Shown here piece by piece: positions 7,215 through 14,411 of a stretch of 21,672 nucleotides of DNA. Origin of the DNA: Actinomycetota bacterium (GTDB lineage Bacteria; Actinomycetota; Acidimicrobiia; Acidimicrobiales; BP-101). The notes beneath the pieces are model-generated. The model was not told the DNA's origin. It saw only the letters and a list, made by a program, of their open reading frames with translations, and did no database searches. Each line of letters starts with the position of its first letter. Within the stretch, counting starts at the first letter, position 1. The translations under genes and the position numbers were made by a program. Location: contig JAUTXA010000246.1 of the NCBI GenBank assembly GCA_030838265.1, positions 1-21,672 on the forward strand. The letters are read 5' to 3'.

Positions 7215-8633
7215 CTACAGCTGCATGGCCTTGATCTCGAGGAACTCCTCGAGGCCGAACTTGCCGGCCTCACGACCGCGCCCTGACTGCTTGAAGCCAC
7301 CGAACGGGGCCTGGGGGTTGAACGACCCGCCGTTGACCTCGACCTGACCGGCCCGGATCTTGCGGGCCACCTGCTTGGCCTTGTCGGCGTCTCCGCTCCA
7401 CACGCCCCCGGCCAGGCCGTAGACGGTGTCGTTGGCGATCTCGATGGCCTCTTCCTCGGTGTCGTACGGCAGGATCGACAGGACGGGGCCGAAGATCTCC
7501 TCGCGGGCGATCGTCATCTGGTTGGTGACGTCGGAGAACACCGTGGGCCGGACGAAGAAGCCCTTGTCGAGCCCTTCAGGCGCCTCGACGCCGCCGGTGA
7601 GGAGCTTGGCGCCCTCGTCGATGCCCTTGGTGATGTAGCCCCGCACCCGCTCCCGCTGGACTTCTGACACGAGGGGCCCGAGGCGGGTGCCGTCGGCGAA
7701 GGGGTCACCGGGCGTGTAGCCCTCTGCCGCCTTCACCGCGATGGCCTCGACCTCGGCCAGCTTCGACCGCGGGACGATCATGCGGGTCAGGGCCGTGCAG
7801 GTCTGGCCCGAGTTGAGGAAAGCCTTGCCCACGCCGTCGGTGACTGCCTGCTCGAGGTTGGCGTCGTCGAGGATGACGTTGGGGCTCTTGCCACCGAGCT
7901 CGAGGGCGACCCGCTTGACGGTGCCCGACGCCACCTCGCTCACCCGCTTCCCAGCCGCGGTGGACCCGGTGAAGCTCACCATGTCGACCTCGGGGTGGGC
8001 GGCGATGGCCTCGCCCACGACGGGGCCGATGCCGGTGACGAGGTTGAACACGCCGGCCGGCAGGCCGACAGAGTCGATGATCTCGGCCAGCACGAAGGCG
8101 TTGAGCGGCGCGACCTCGCTGGGCTTGAGGACGACGGTGCAGCCCGCGGCCAGGGCCGGGGCCACCTTCAGGGCGATCTGGTGGAGCGGGTAGTTCCACG
8201 GGGTGATGGCCCCAACCACGCCGACCGGCTCCTTGGTGACGATCGAGTTCCCGATCTGCTCCTCGAACTGGAAGGTGTCGAGGATGGTGGCGACCGAGCC
8301 GAAGGTGACGGTGGGCAAGCCGGCCTGGATCATCATCGACAGGTTGAGGGGCATCCCGACCTCGCCGGCGATGAGCTGGGCGATCTCCATCATCCGGGCC
8401 TGCAGGCCCTCGGTGATGCGTTGCACGTACTTGGCCCGCTCCTCGACCGAGGTCTGCGACCAGCCGGGGAAGGCGGCGCGGGCGGCCTTGACGGCCTTAT
8501 CCACATCGTCCGCCGTGCCCTCGGGGATGGTGCCCATCACCTCTTCGGTGCTGGAGTTCAGAACCTCGAGGGTCCCCTTGCCGTTGGAGGGCACCCACGC
8601 CCCATCGATGTAGAGCTTGTCGCGTACTTGCAC
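7215..8633 (-). CDS. NAD(P)-dependent aldehyde dehydrogenase
   Basis: A 472-residue aldehyde dehydrogenase superfamily enzyme that oxidises an aldehyde to its carboxylic acid in the cytosol. All main landmarks are present: PWNYP with N147, ELGGK with the general base E245, GQTC with the catalytic cysteine C279, EEIFGPVL, and the C-terminal PFGGFKQSG. Length is normal for the family. The start is a GTG preceded at 7 nt by a perfect AGGAGG (8641-8646), the best ribosome site in the window. It is transcribed divergently from the MarR gene and ends before a hairpin, so it is probably monocistronic. The MarR protein may control it through the shared intergenic region. The aldehyde substrate cannot be inferred. 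Confidence 0.95.
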   Translation of the reverse strand: MQVRDKLYIDGAWVPSNGKGTLEVLNSSTEEVMGTIPEGTADDVDKAVKAARAAFPGWSQTSVEERAKYVQRITEGLQARMMEIAQLIAGEVGMPLNLSMMIQAGLPTVTFGSVATILDTFQFEEQIGNSIVTKEPVGVVGAITPWNYPLHQIALKVAPALAAGCTVVLKPSEVAPLNAFVLAEIIDSVGLPAGVFNLVTGIGPVVGEAIAAHPEVDMVSFTGSTAAGKRVSEVASGTVKRVALELGGKSPNVILDDANLEQAVTDGVGKAFLNSGQTCTALTRMIVPRSKLAEVEAIAVKAAEGYTPGDPFADGTRLGPLVSEVQRERVRGYITKGIDEGAKLLTGGVEAPEGLDKGFFVRPTVFSDVTNQMTIAREEIFGPVLSILPYDTEEEAIEIANDTVYGLAGGVWSGDADKAKQVARKIRAGQVEVNGGSFNPQAPFGGFKQSGRGREAGKFGLEEFLEIKAMQL

Positions 8634-8668
8634 GGAAAGGCCTCCTGGCGGGCAGACGAAGAGAAACA

Positions 8669-8689
8669 GGTGACTGAAGTGTATTCACC
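8669..8689. promoter_or_regulatory. Inverted repeat overlapping the candidate -10 box of the aldehyde dehydrogenase gene
   Basis: GGTGA at 8669-8673 and TCACC at 8685-8689 form the outer arms of a 21-bp imperfect palindrome with one further symmetric pair inside. It covers a minus-strand -10-like TACACT (8683 to 8678), which would give a leader of about 38 nt ahead of the GTG. Its position between the divergent dehydrogenase and MarR genes makes it a candidate MarR operator. The symmetry is modest. Confidence 0.35.
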
Positions 8690-8740
8690 GTCGTTGACGA
8701 AGGCATCAGCGACCGGCCGATCAGGCAGGGCCAGGCGACG

Positions 8741-8779
8741 ATTGTTCGGTTCTGGCGCCCCGCTTCTATTGTTCGGCTA
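8741..8779 (+). promoter_or_regulatory. Candidate promoter for a leaderless MarR transcript, with ATTGTTCGG direct repeats
   Basis: TATTGT at 8767-8772 resembles a -10 box and ends 7 nt before the MarR ATG at 8780. No purine-rich ribosome site precedes that ATG. This is the arrangement expected for a leaderless mRNA, which is common in actinobacteria. TTGTTC at 8742-8747 could be a -35 box, though the 19-bp spacer is long. The 9-mer ATTGTTCGG occurs at 8741 and again at 8768, and GTTCGG recurs just inside the gene, so these could also be regulator contacts. Confidence 0.4.
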
Positions 8780-9256
8780 ATGGTTCGGGAGGCGAATGAT
8801 CTGGCGGTCGGGCACGAGAGTGCCGACCCCTTCGTCGTGGCGGGACGGGCCGCGGCCCGCCTGGCTCGGCAGGTCGACCTCGCCCTTCAGGACGCCGACC
8901 TGTCGGCTCCTCAGTATCGCGTCCTCGCCTTTCTCTCCCGCGGCTCCCAGGTGGCGTCGGGCATCGCCGGGCGCCTCGACGTCAGCCGACCCACGGTCAC
9001 CGCCATCGTCGACGGCCTGGTGGCTCGTGGCTTCGTCGAGCGCCGGACCGAGTCCGACGACCGGCGCCGGGTCCACCACGTGCTCACACCGGCCGGGCGG
9101 CGGGCGGTGGCCGGCGGCGACGCGGCCGTGACGGCGCGCCTGCAGACCATCTCGAGTCACCTTCCGGCCGGCGATGCCCAGCGGGCCCTCGATGCCCTCG
9201 AGCTGTGGCACGACGCCCTCGACCGCGCCGCCCGGGCCGTGACGGCCTCGCCATGA
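8780..9256 (+). CDS. MarR-family transcriptional regulator
   Basis: A 158-residue winged-helix regulator. The recognition region reads SRPTVTAIVDGLVARG (residues about 74-89). The wing has the typical DDRRRVHHVLTPAGR signature, matching the family pattern DxRxxxxxLTxxG. Helices at both ends would form the dimer. MarR proteins usually repress neighbouring genes and release DNA on binding small phenolic or lipophilic ligands. Here the gene leads an operon with two ABC exporter subunits and diverges from an aldehyde dehydrogenase, so repression of the exporter, and perhaps of both units, is the simplest inference. Its TGA overlaps the next ATG as ATGA. The start has no Shine-Dalgarno, which fits a leaderless mRNA. 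Confidence 0.92.
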   Translation: MVREANDLAVGHESADPFVVAGRAAARLARQVDLALQDADLSAPQYRVLAFLSRGSQVASGIAGRLDVSRPTVTAIVDGLVARGFVERRTESDDRRRVHHVLTPAGRRAVAGGDAAVTARLQTISSHLPAGDAQRALDALELWHDALDRAARAVTASP

Positions 9257-11226
9257 CCACCCTCGACTCCTTCGAGGACGCGGCGCCGAGCGACGGCCAT
9301 CGGACCCCGTTCGTACCGGCTCCCCCCGTCGCCCGCTACGCCCCGCCGAGAGCGACCGTCGACCCCGACGTGAGCAAGACATGGGTGCGGCGGATGATGC
9401 CGATCCTTCGAGCCCACGCCGGCATCATCGTCTCCGGCCTGGTGTGTGCTCTGGTGATGCTCCTCCTGCAGGTCGCCATCCCCTGGCTCATCAAGCAGGC
9501 CATCGACCAGAGCCTTGTCCCCGTGGCCTTGGGCCGAGTCGGCAAGCCATTGGCGCCGTGGGTCACGGCCCTCGTCGTCATCGCCGTCCTCCGGTTCGTC
9601 CTCGGCTACGTCTACCGGCTCAACCTCCAGCGCACGTCGTTCGCCATCGAGTACGACCTCCGGGTTGCCATGTACGAGCAGTTCGGGCGGCTGTCCTTCT
9701 CGTACTTCGACGGGGTGCAGTCCGGCCAGCTCATCTCGAGGGCGAACTCCGACATCCGATCAGTGCAGATGTTCCTCGCCTTCGCCCCGGTCATGGGCGT
9801 CAGCTTCATCAGCTTCTTCGCCGCCTTCGCTCTCATGGCCACGATCAACCTGCCGCTCGCTCTGGTGGCGGTCGTGACCATGCCGCTCGTGTACTTCGCG
9901 GGCGTGAAGATGCGCAACGTGATGTTCCCTGTGTCATGGATCGTCTCGGCCCGTATGGCCGACGTCGCCACCATCGTCGAGGAGAACGTCACCGGCACCC
10001 GGGTGGTGAAGTCCTTCGCCGGCGAGCGCCAGCAGATCCGGCTGCTCGACGAGGCGGCCGAGAAGCTGCGCTGGGCCAACAACGTCATGGTCGACGTCCG
10101 GGCCCGCTGGTCGCCCGTCCTGCAGAATCTGCCGCGGGTCGGTTTCGTGCTGGTGCTGCTCTATGGCGGCCTGCAGTCAATCCACCACCCCAAGCAGGTC
10201 ACGGTGGGCACCCTCATCGCCTTCAGCCAGTACATCGTCATGCTGGCTGGGCCGTTCACCATGCTCGGCTTCTTGATGATGCTGGCCGAGCGGGCCCGCG
10301 CCTCGGCCGGACGCATCTTCGAGATCCTCGACGAGCCGCCCGCCATCGCTGACCGCCCAGGCGCCGTCGACCTGGTCGGCGCCAGCGGCGACGTCCGTTT
10401 CGACAACGTCACCTTCGGCTATGGCGACAACGCACCCATCCTCCATGGCCTCGACCTCCACCTCGCCCCCGGCGAGACGGTCGCCCTGGTGGGCCGCACC
10501 GGTAGTGGCAAGTCGACCATCGCCCGCCTCCTCCCCCGCTTCTACGACACCCGGTCGGGCGCCGTGCTGATCGACGGCCATGACGTCCGCGACCTCACGG
10601 TCGACAGCCTCCGCGCCCACATCGGCCTCGTCCTCGACGAGCCCTTTCTCTTCTCCGAGACGATCGGCGCCAACATCTCCTACGGCCGTCCCGACGCCCC
10701 ACAGCACGAGATCGAGGAGGCGGCCCAGGCCGCGGGGGCGGCCGAGTTCATCGACAAGCTGCCCGACCGCTACGACACCATGGTCGGCGAACGGGGCTAC
10801 ACCCTCTCCGGGGGCCAGCGGCAGCGCATCGCCATCGCCCGGACCCTGCTGGTCAACCCCCGCGTCCTCATCCTCGACGACGCCACCTCGGCCATCGACG
10901 TGCAGGTCGAGCTCGAGATCCACGATGCCCTGCGCACCCTGATGCGGGGGCGGACCACGCTCGTCATCGCCCACCGCCTCTCGACCATCTCGTTGGCGGA
11001 TCGGGTCGTGCTCCTCCAGGACGGTCACATCACAGCCGCGGGCACCCACGCCGATCTCATGCGCACCGAGCCGGCCTACGCCGAGGTGCTGGCCCGGGCC
11101 GAAGAGGAGTACGCCGAGGCCCACAAGCCGGCCACCACCGACGATGCCTTGGCCCCGCCCCGCGGCGCCTTCGCCTCGAGCGGGCCGCCGATGGCCGAGA
11201 TCCCCATCCCCGGCGGGGTCCAGTAG
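9253..11226 (+). CDS. ABC exporter half-transporter with degenerate Walker B (multidrug type)
   Basis: A 657-residue protein with an N-terminal six-helix exporter domain (residues about 45-330) and a C-terminal ATPase. Walker A GRTGSGKST starts at 414, the signature LSGGQ is intact at 518-522, and the H-loop His is at 574. The catalytic glutamate after Walker B is Asp (LILDD, 542-543), and the Q-loop glutamine is replaced (VLDEPFLF). This marks the subunit that supplies the non-catalytic nucleotide site in heterodimeric exporters such as TM287/288. It should pair with the product of the next gene to expel drugs or lipids. The start at 9253 is chosen because it gives the ATGA overlap with marR. 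An upstream ATG at 9205 lies deep inside marR. The stop TAG shares its G with the next GTG. Confidence 0.93.
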   Translation: MTTLDSFEDAAPSDGHRTPFVPAPPVARYAPPRATVDPDVSKTWVRRMMPILRAHAGIIVSGLVCALVMLLLQVAIPWLIKQAIDQSLVPVALGRVGKPLAPWVTALVVIAVLRFVLGYVYRLNLQRTSFAIEYDLRVAMYEQFGRLSFSYFDGVQSGQLISRANSDIRSVQMFLAFAPVMGVSFISFFAAFALMATINLPLALVAVVTMPLVYFAGVKMRNVMFPVSWIVSARMADVATIVEENVTGTRVVKSFAGERQQIRLLDEAAEKLRWANNVMVDVRARWSPVLQNLPRVGFVLVLLYGGLQSIHHPKQVTVGTLIAFSQYIVMLAGPFTMLGFLMMLAERARASAGRIFEILDEPPAIADRPGAVDLVGASGDVRFDNVTFGYGDNAPILHGLDLHLAPGETVALVGRTGSGKSTIARLLPRFYDTRSGAVLIDGHDVRDLTVDSLRAHIGLVLDEPFLFSETIGANISYGRPDAPQHEIEEAAQAAGAAEFIDKLPDRYDTMVGERGYTLSGGQRQRIAIARTLLVNPRVLILDDATSAIDVQVELEIHDALRTLMRGRTTLVIAHRLSTISLADRVVLLQDGHITAAGTHADLMRTEPAYAEVLARAEEEYAEAHKPATTDDALAPPRGAFASSGPPMAEIPIPGGVQ

Positions 11227-13145
11227 TGGCGTGGGGCGGAGGCGGCGGGGGCGGTTGGGGTGGCCGACCCATGGGTGGTCCCCCTGGGCTGCCGTTCGCC
11301 GGCATCCCGCCCGAGATGCAGCCTCGAGTCGAGAAGCTTCTCGATCGCGAGCCCAAGCACCCGAAGTCGACCGCTGGGTTCTCCCACGTCCGCGGCCCGC
11401 AACGACCCTTCACCCTCGGTCGCTTCCTTCGTCCCCACTGGCTGGCCCTGGCGGCGGGCGTGGCCATGGTGGCCGTCGAGACGCTGACGCAGCAGGCCGG
11501 TCCCCTCCTCACCCAGCAGGCCATCGACCAAGGCGTTGTCAAGGGCAAGACCGGCGTGGTCGTGACGATCAGCCTTCTTTACCTGGCCACGGTGATCCTC
11601 AACGGCATCGTGACCTGGCTGCGCACCGCCTTCACGGGACGGCTGGGCCAGCAGCTCATGAAGGAGATCCGGGTCCGGGTCTTCAGCCACATCCAGCGCC
11701 TCTCACTCGACTTCTTCACCGAGGAGAAGGCGGGCCGCATCATGACCCGGATGACGAGCGACATCGAGGCTCTCTCCGACCTGTTGCAGGACGGCATCAT
11801 CAACCTCGCCGTCCAGGGTTTCACCCTGCTGATCGTCATGGTCGTGATCTTCACCTACAACGTGCGGCTCGCCCTCGTGGTCGTTCTAGCTGTGGTGCCG
11901 GTCATGACCGTCATGACGCTGTGGTTCCGATCCGCCTCCGAGAAGACCTACGGCAGGGTCCGCGAGCGCATTGCCGACGTCATGGCCGACCTCCAGGAGA
12001 GCCTGTCGGGCATCCGCATCGTCGCCGCCTACAACCGGCAGCGCTTCAACAACGTCAAGCACCGCAACATCGTCGGCGACCACATGGAAGCCAACGTCGA
12101 CTCGGCGAGGGTGGCTGCGGTCTACGGACCGGGCACCGACTTCGTCGGCTCGGCGGGCCAGGCCATCGTCCTGTTCGTGGGTGGGTGGATGGTCCTGCAC
12201 CACACCCTGACGGTCGGCGAGCTCACCGCCTTCGTCCTCTACCTGTCGGCCTTCTTCGCCCCCATCCAGCAGCTCGTGCAGCTCTACAACACCTACCAGT
12301 CGGGCCAGGCCGCCATCGTCAAGCTGCGCGACCTCCTCGCCACTGAGCCATCAGTCCCCGAAGAGACGGAGGCCGAGGAGCTCCCGCTCATCGACGGCGC
12401 CATCCGGCTCGAGCACGTCACGTTCGGCTACGACCCGGCCCGGCCCGTCCTGCGCGACATCGACTTGCAGATCGCGGCTGGTGAGACCTTCGCCTTCGTC
12501 GGCCCGACCGGTGCGGGCAAGTCCACGGTGGCCAAGCTCGTCACCCGCTTCTACGACCCGACCGAGGGTCGGGTGCTGGTCGACGGTCACGACCTGCGCC
12601 ACGTGAGCCTGGGCTCGCTGCGGCGCCAGCTGGGCGTCGTCCCCCAGGAGCCCTTCCTGTTCGCGGGCTCGATCCGCGACAACATCGCCTTCGCCGCACC
12701 GGACGCCAGCGACGACGAGGTGCTCGAGGCCTGTCGGGTGGTGGGCATCGACGAGCTCGTGGCTCGCCTCCCGGACGGGATCCACACCCCTGTGTTCGAG
12801 CGGGGCTCATCTCTCTCGTCGGGCGAGCGCCAGCTCCTGGCCTTGGCCCGGGCCTTTCTGGCTCAGCCCCGAGTGCTCATCCTCGACGAGGCCACGTCGA
12901 GCCTCGACCTGCGCTCGGAGGCGGTGATCGAGCACGCCCTCGACGTCCTGCTCGAGGGACGCACGGCCATCATCATCGCCCACCGCCTCTCGACGGCCAT
13001 GCGGGCCAACCGCATCGGCGTCGTCCTCGACGGCCGCATCGCCGAGCTCGGCTCCCACGACGAGCTGGTGGCGGCGGGGGGTCTCTACGCCGAGATGTAC
13101 GCCACGTGGATCAGCCACAGCGGCGAGCACACCCCCGCGGCCTGA
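11226..13145 (+). CDS. ABC exporter half-transporter, catalytic partner (multidrug type)
   Basis: A 639-residue protein with a Gly/Trp/Pro-rich N-terminus, six transmembrane helices (residues about 65-350) and an ATPase domain. Walker A GPTGAGKST starts at 426. Walker B LILDE has the catalytic E555. The Q-loop PQEPFLF and the His of IAHRLST are normal. The signature is altered to LSSGE (530-534), complementing the Asp in the partner. Site 1 (partner Walker motifs plus this signature) should therefore be degenerate, and site 2 (these Walker motifs plus the partner's LSGGQ) active. The GTG start overlaps the partner's TAG by one base. An ATG at residue 16 is an alternative. It is the last gene of the MarR operon and converges on the SRPBCC gene across a 15-bp gap with no visible terminator. 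Confidence 0.93.
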   Translation: MAWGGGGGGGWGGRPMGGPPGLPFAGIPPEMQPRVEKLLDREPKHPKSTAGFSHVRGPQRPFTLGRFLRPHWLALAAGVAMVAVETLTQQAGPLLTQQAIDQGVVKGKTGVVVTISLLYLATVILNGIVTWLRTAFTGRLGQQLMKEIRVRVFSHIQRLSLDFFTEEKAGRIMTRMTSDIEALSDLLQDGIINLAVQGFTLLIVMVVIFTYNVRLALVVVLAVVPVMTVMTLWFRSASEKTYGRVRERIADVMADLQESLSGIRIVAAYNRQRFNNVKHRNIVGDHMEANVDSARVAAVYGPGTDFVGSAGQAIVLFVGGWMVLHHTLTVGELTAFVLYLSAFFAPIQQLVQLYNTYQSGQAAIVKLRDLLATEPSVPEETEAEELPLIDGAIRLEHVTFGYDPARPVLRDIDLQIAAGETFAFVGPTGAGKSTVAKLVTRFYDPTEGRVLVDGHDLRHVSLGSLRRQLGVVPQEPFLFAGSIRDNIAFAAPDASDDEVLEACRVVGIDELVARLPDGIHTPVFERGSSLSSGERQLLALARAFLAQPRVLILDEATSSLDLRSEAVIEHALDVLLEGRTAIIIAHRLSTAMRANRIGVVLDGRIAELGSHDELVAAGGLYAEMYATWISHSGEHTPAA

Positions 13146-13160
13146 GCGACACCACCCAGG

Positions 13161-13592
13161 TCACGACCGCCGGCTGAGGCGCGCCGCCAAGCGGCTACCG
13201 GCCCGGTGGATCTCCTGGGCCAGCACCATGTCGAGCAATGGCAACCACCGGCTGCCGCCGTAGTGCAGGCTCATGGTGAGCGTCGTCGTGGCGTCGTCGG
13301 ACGCGGCCAGGGCGGCGTCGAGGACCCAGGGCGAGTGCGAGCGCCCGTCGCGCTCGGCCCGCTCGAAGCGGACGTGGGTCGGCGCCTCGCAAACCACCCG
13401 CGCCATGCGCACTCGCTTGGTGCGACCGACCGGACCCATGCGCGCTCCGAGCGACACCAGCCACGCGTCGTCGCCGTCGGTCACCACCTCGTGCACGATC
13501 GACAACCACGCCGGATAGGTAGAGAGGTCGGCCACCTCGGCGAAAGCCACATCGGGCGGGCACGGCAGAGCGGCGGTGGCCGAGACATCCAC
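13161..13592 (-). CDS. SRPBCC (polyketide cyclase/START-like) family protein
   Basis: A 143-residue protein with the opening typical of the SRPBCC fold (C-P-P-D-V-A-F-A-E-V-A-D-L-S-T-Y-P-A-W, residues 11-29), then alternating strands and a long C-terminal helix. Members bind hydrophobic ligands in a deep cavity and act as cyclases, lipid carriers or stress proteins. No catalytic residue can be assigned. It starts 39 bp after the fabI stop on the same strand, so it may be the last gene of the fatty-acid operon and could bind an acyl or lipid ligand. That role is inference. The GTG start lacks a clear Shine-Dalgarno and no ATG lies in frame near it, so the start is less certain than the fold. 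Confidence 0.8.
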   Translation of the reverse strand: MDVSATAALPCPPDVAFAEVADLSTYPAWLSIVHEVVTDGDDAWLVSLGARMGPVGRTKRVRMARVVCEAPTHVRFERAERDGRSHSPWVLDAALAASDDATTTLTMSLHYGGSRWLPLLDMVLAQEIHRAGSRLAARLSRRS

Positions 13593-13631
13593 CGCCGGAG
13601 CGTACCGACCGCCCTTCGGCTGCGGCTGGCT

Positions 13632-14399
13632 TCAGGCGCCGACGGCGTGAAAGCCGCCGTCGACGTGGACCATCTCTCCGGTCGTGGCCGGGAACCAGTC
13701 CGACAGCAGCGCCACCGCGGCGCGGGCCACGGGCTCGGCGTTCTGCACGTCCCAGCCCAACGGCGCCCTCGAGGCCCACACCTCCTCGAAGGTGGAGAAC
13801 CCCGGGATGCTGCGGGCCGCAACCGTGCGCAGGGGTCCGGCGCACACCAGGTTGACCCGGATGCCGAGGGGCCCCAGGTCGCGGGCCAGGTAGCGGGCCG
13901 TCGACTCGAGGGTGGCCTTGGCCACCCCCATCCAGTCGTACTGGGGCCAGGCTTGGGTGGCGTCGAAGTCAAGGGCGACGATCGAGCCGCCGGTGCCCTT
14001 CATGAGCGGGAGCAGGGCCGATGCCAGAGCCTTGAGCGAGAAGGCCGAGACCCGTAGGGCGACGGCGACGTCCTCCCACTCGGCCCGCAGCACGTCGCCG
14101 CCCAGGCAGGCCTCGGGTGCGAAGCCGATGGCGTGGAGGGCGCCGTCGACGCGACCCCATCGTTCGGAGAGCTCGGCGGTGAGGGCCGCGAAGTCGTCAG
14201 GCGAGCTCACGTCGAGCTCGAGGACAGGCGGCGGGTCGGGGAGGCGCCGAGCGGCGCGCTCGGTGACGCGGGTGGCCCGACCGAACGAGGTGAGGACGAG
14301 CTCGGCCCCCTCCTCCTGCGCCTTGCGGGCGACCGAGAAGGCCAGCGACGAGTCGGTCAGCACACCGGTGACGAGCAGCTTCTTGCCTTCGAGGAGCAT
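13632..14399 (-). CDS. fabI: Enoyl-ACP reductase (NADH), InhA type
   Basis: A 255-residue FabI/InhA enzyme that reduces trans-2-enoyl-ACP to acyl-ACP in the last step of each elongation round. The N-terminus (LVTGVLTDSSLAFSVARKA) closely follows the InhA nucleotide-binding region. The catalytic pair is Y154 and K161 in YDWMGVAK, spaced as in InhA Y158/K165. The C-terminus keeps LLSDWFPATTGE. The residue equivalent to InhA Ser94 is Ala90 (HAIGF rather than HSIGF). The ATG at 14399 follows GGAG at 5 nt and lies 12 bp after the carboxyltransferase stop. It works with FabG, FabZ and FabF encoded in the same locus. Confidence 0.96.
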   Translation of the reverse strand: MLLEGKKLLVTGVLTDSSLAFSVARKAQEEGAELVLTSFGRATRVTERAARRLPDPPPVLELDVSSPDDFAALTAELSERWGRVDGALHAIGFAPEACLGGDVLRAEWEDVAVALRVSAFSLKALASALLPLMKGTGGSIVALDFDATQAWPQYDWMGVAKATLESTARYLARDLGPLGIRVNLVCAGPLRTVAARSIPGFSTFEEVWASRAPLGWDVQNAEPVARAAVALLSDWFPATTGEMVHVDGGFHAVGA

Positions 14400-14411
14400 G
14401 GCTTCTCCGAT

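Noticed and set aside
9205..9252. Earlier ATG for the first exporter subunit
   Set aside because: It would add an Arg/Pro-rich stretch inside marR; the ATG at 9253 overlaps the marR stop as ATGA.
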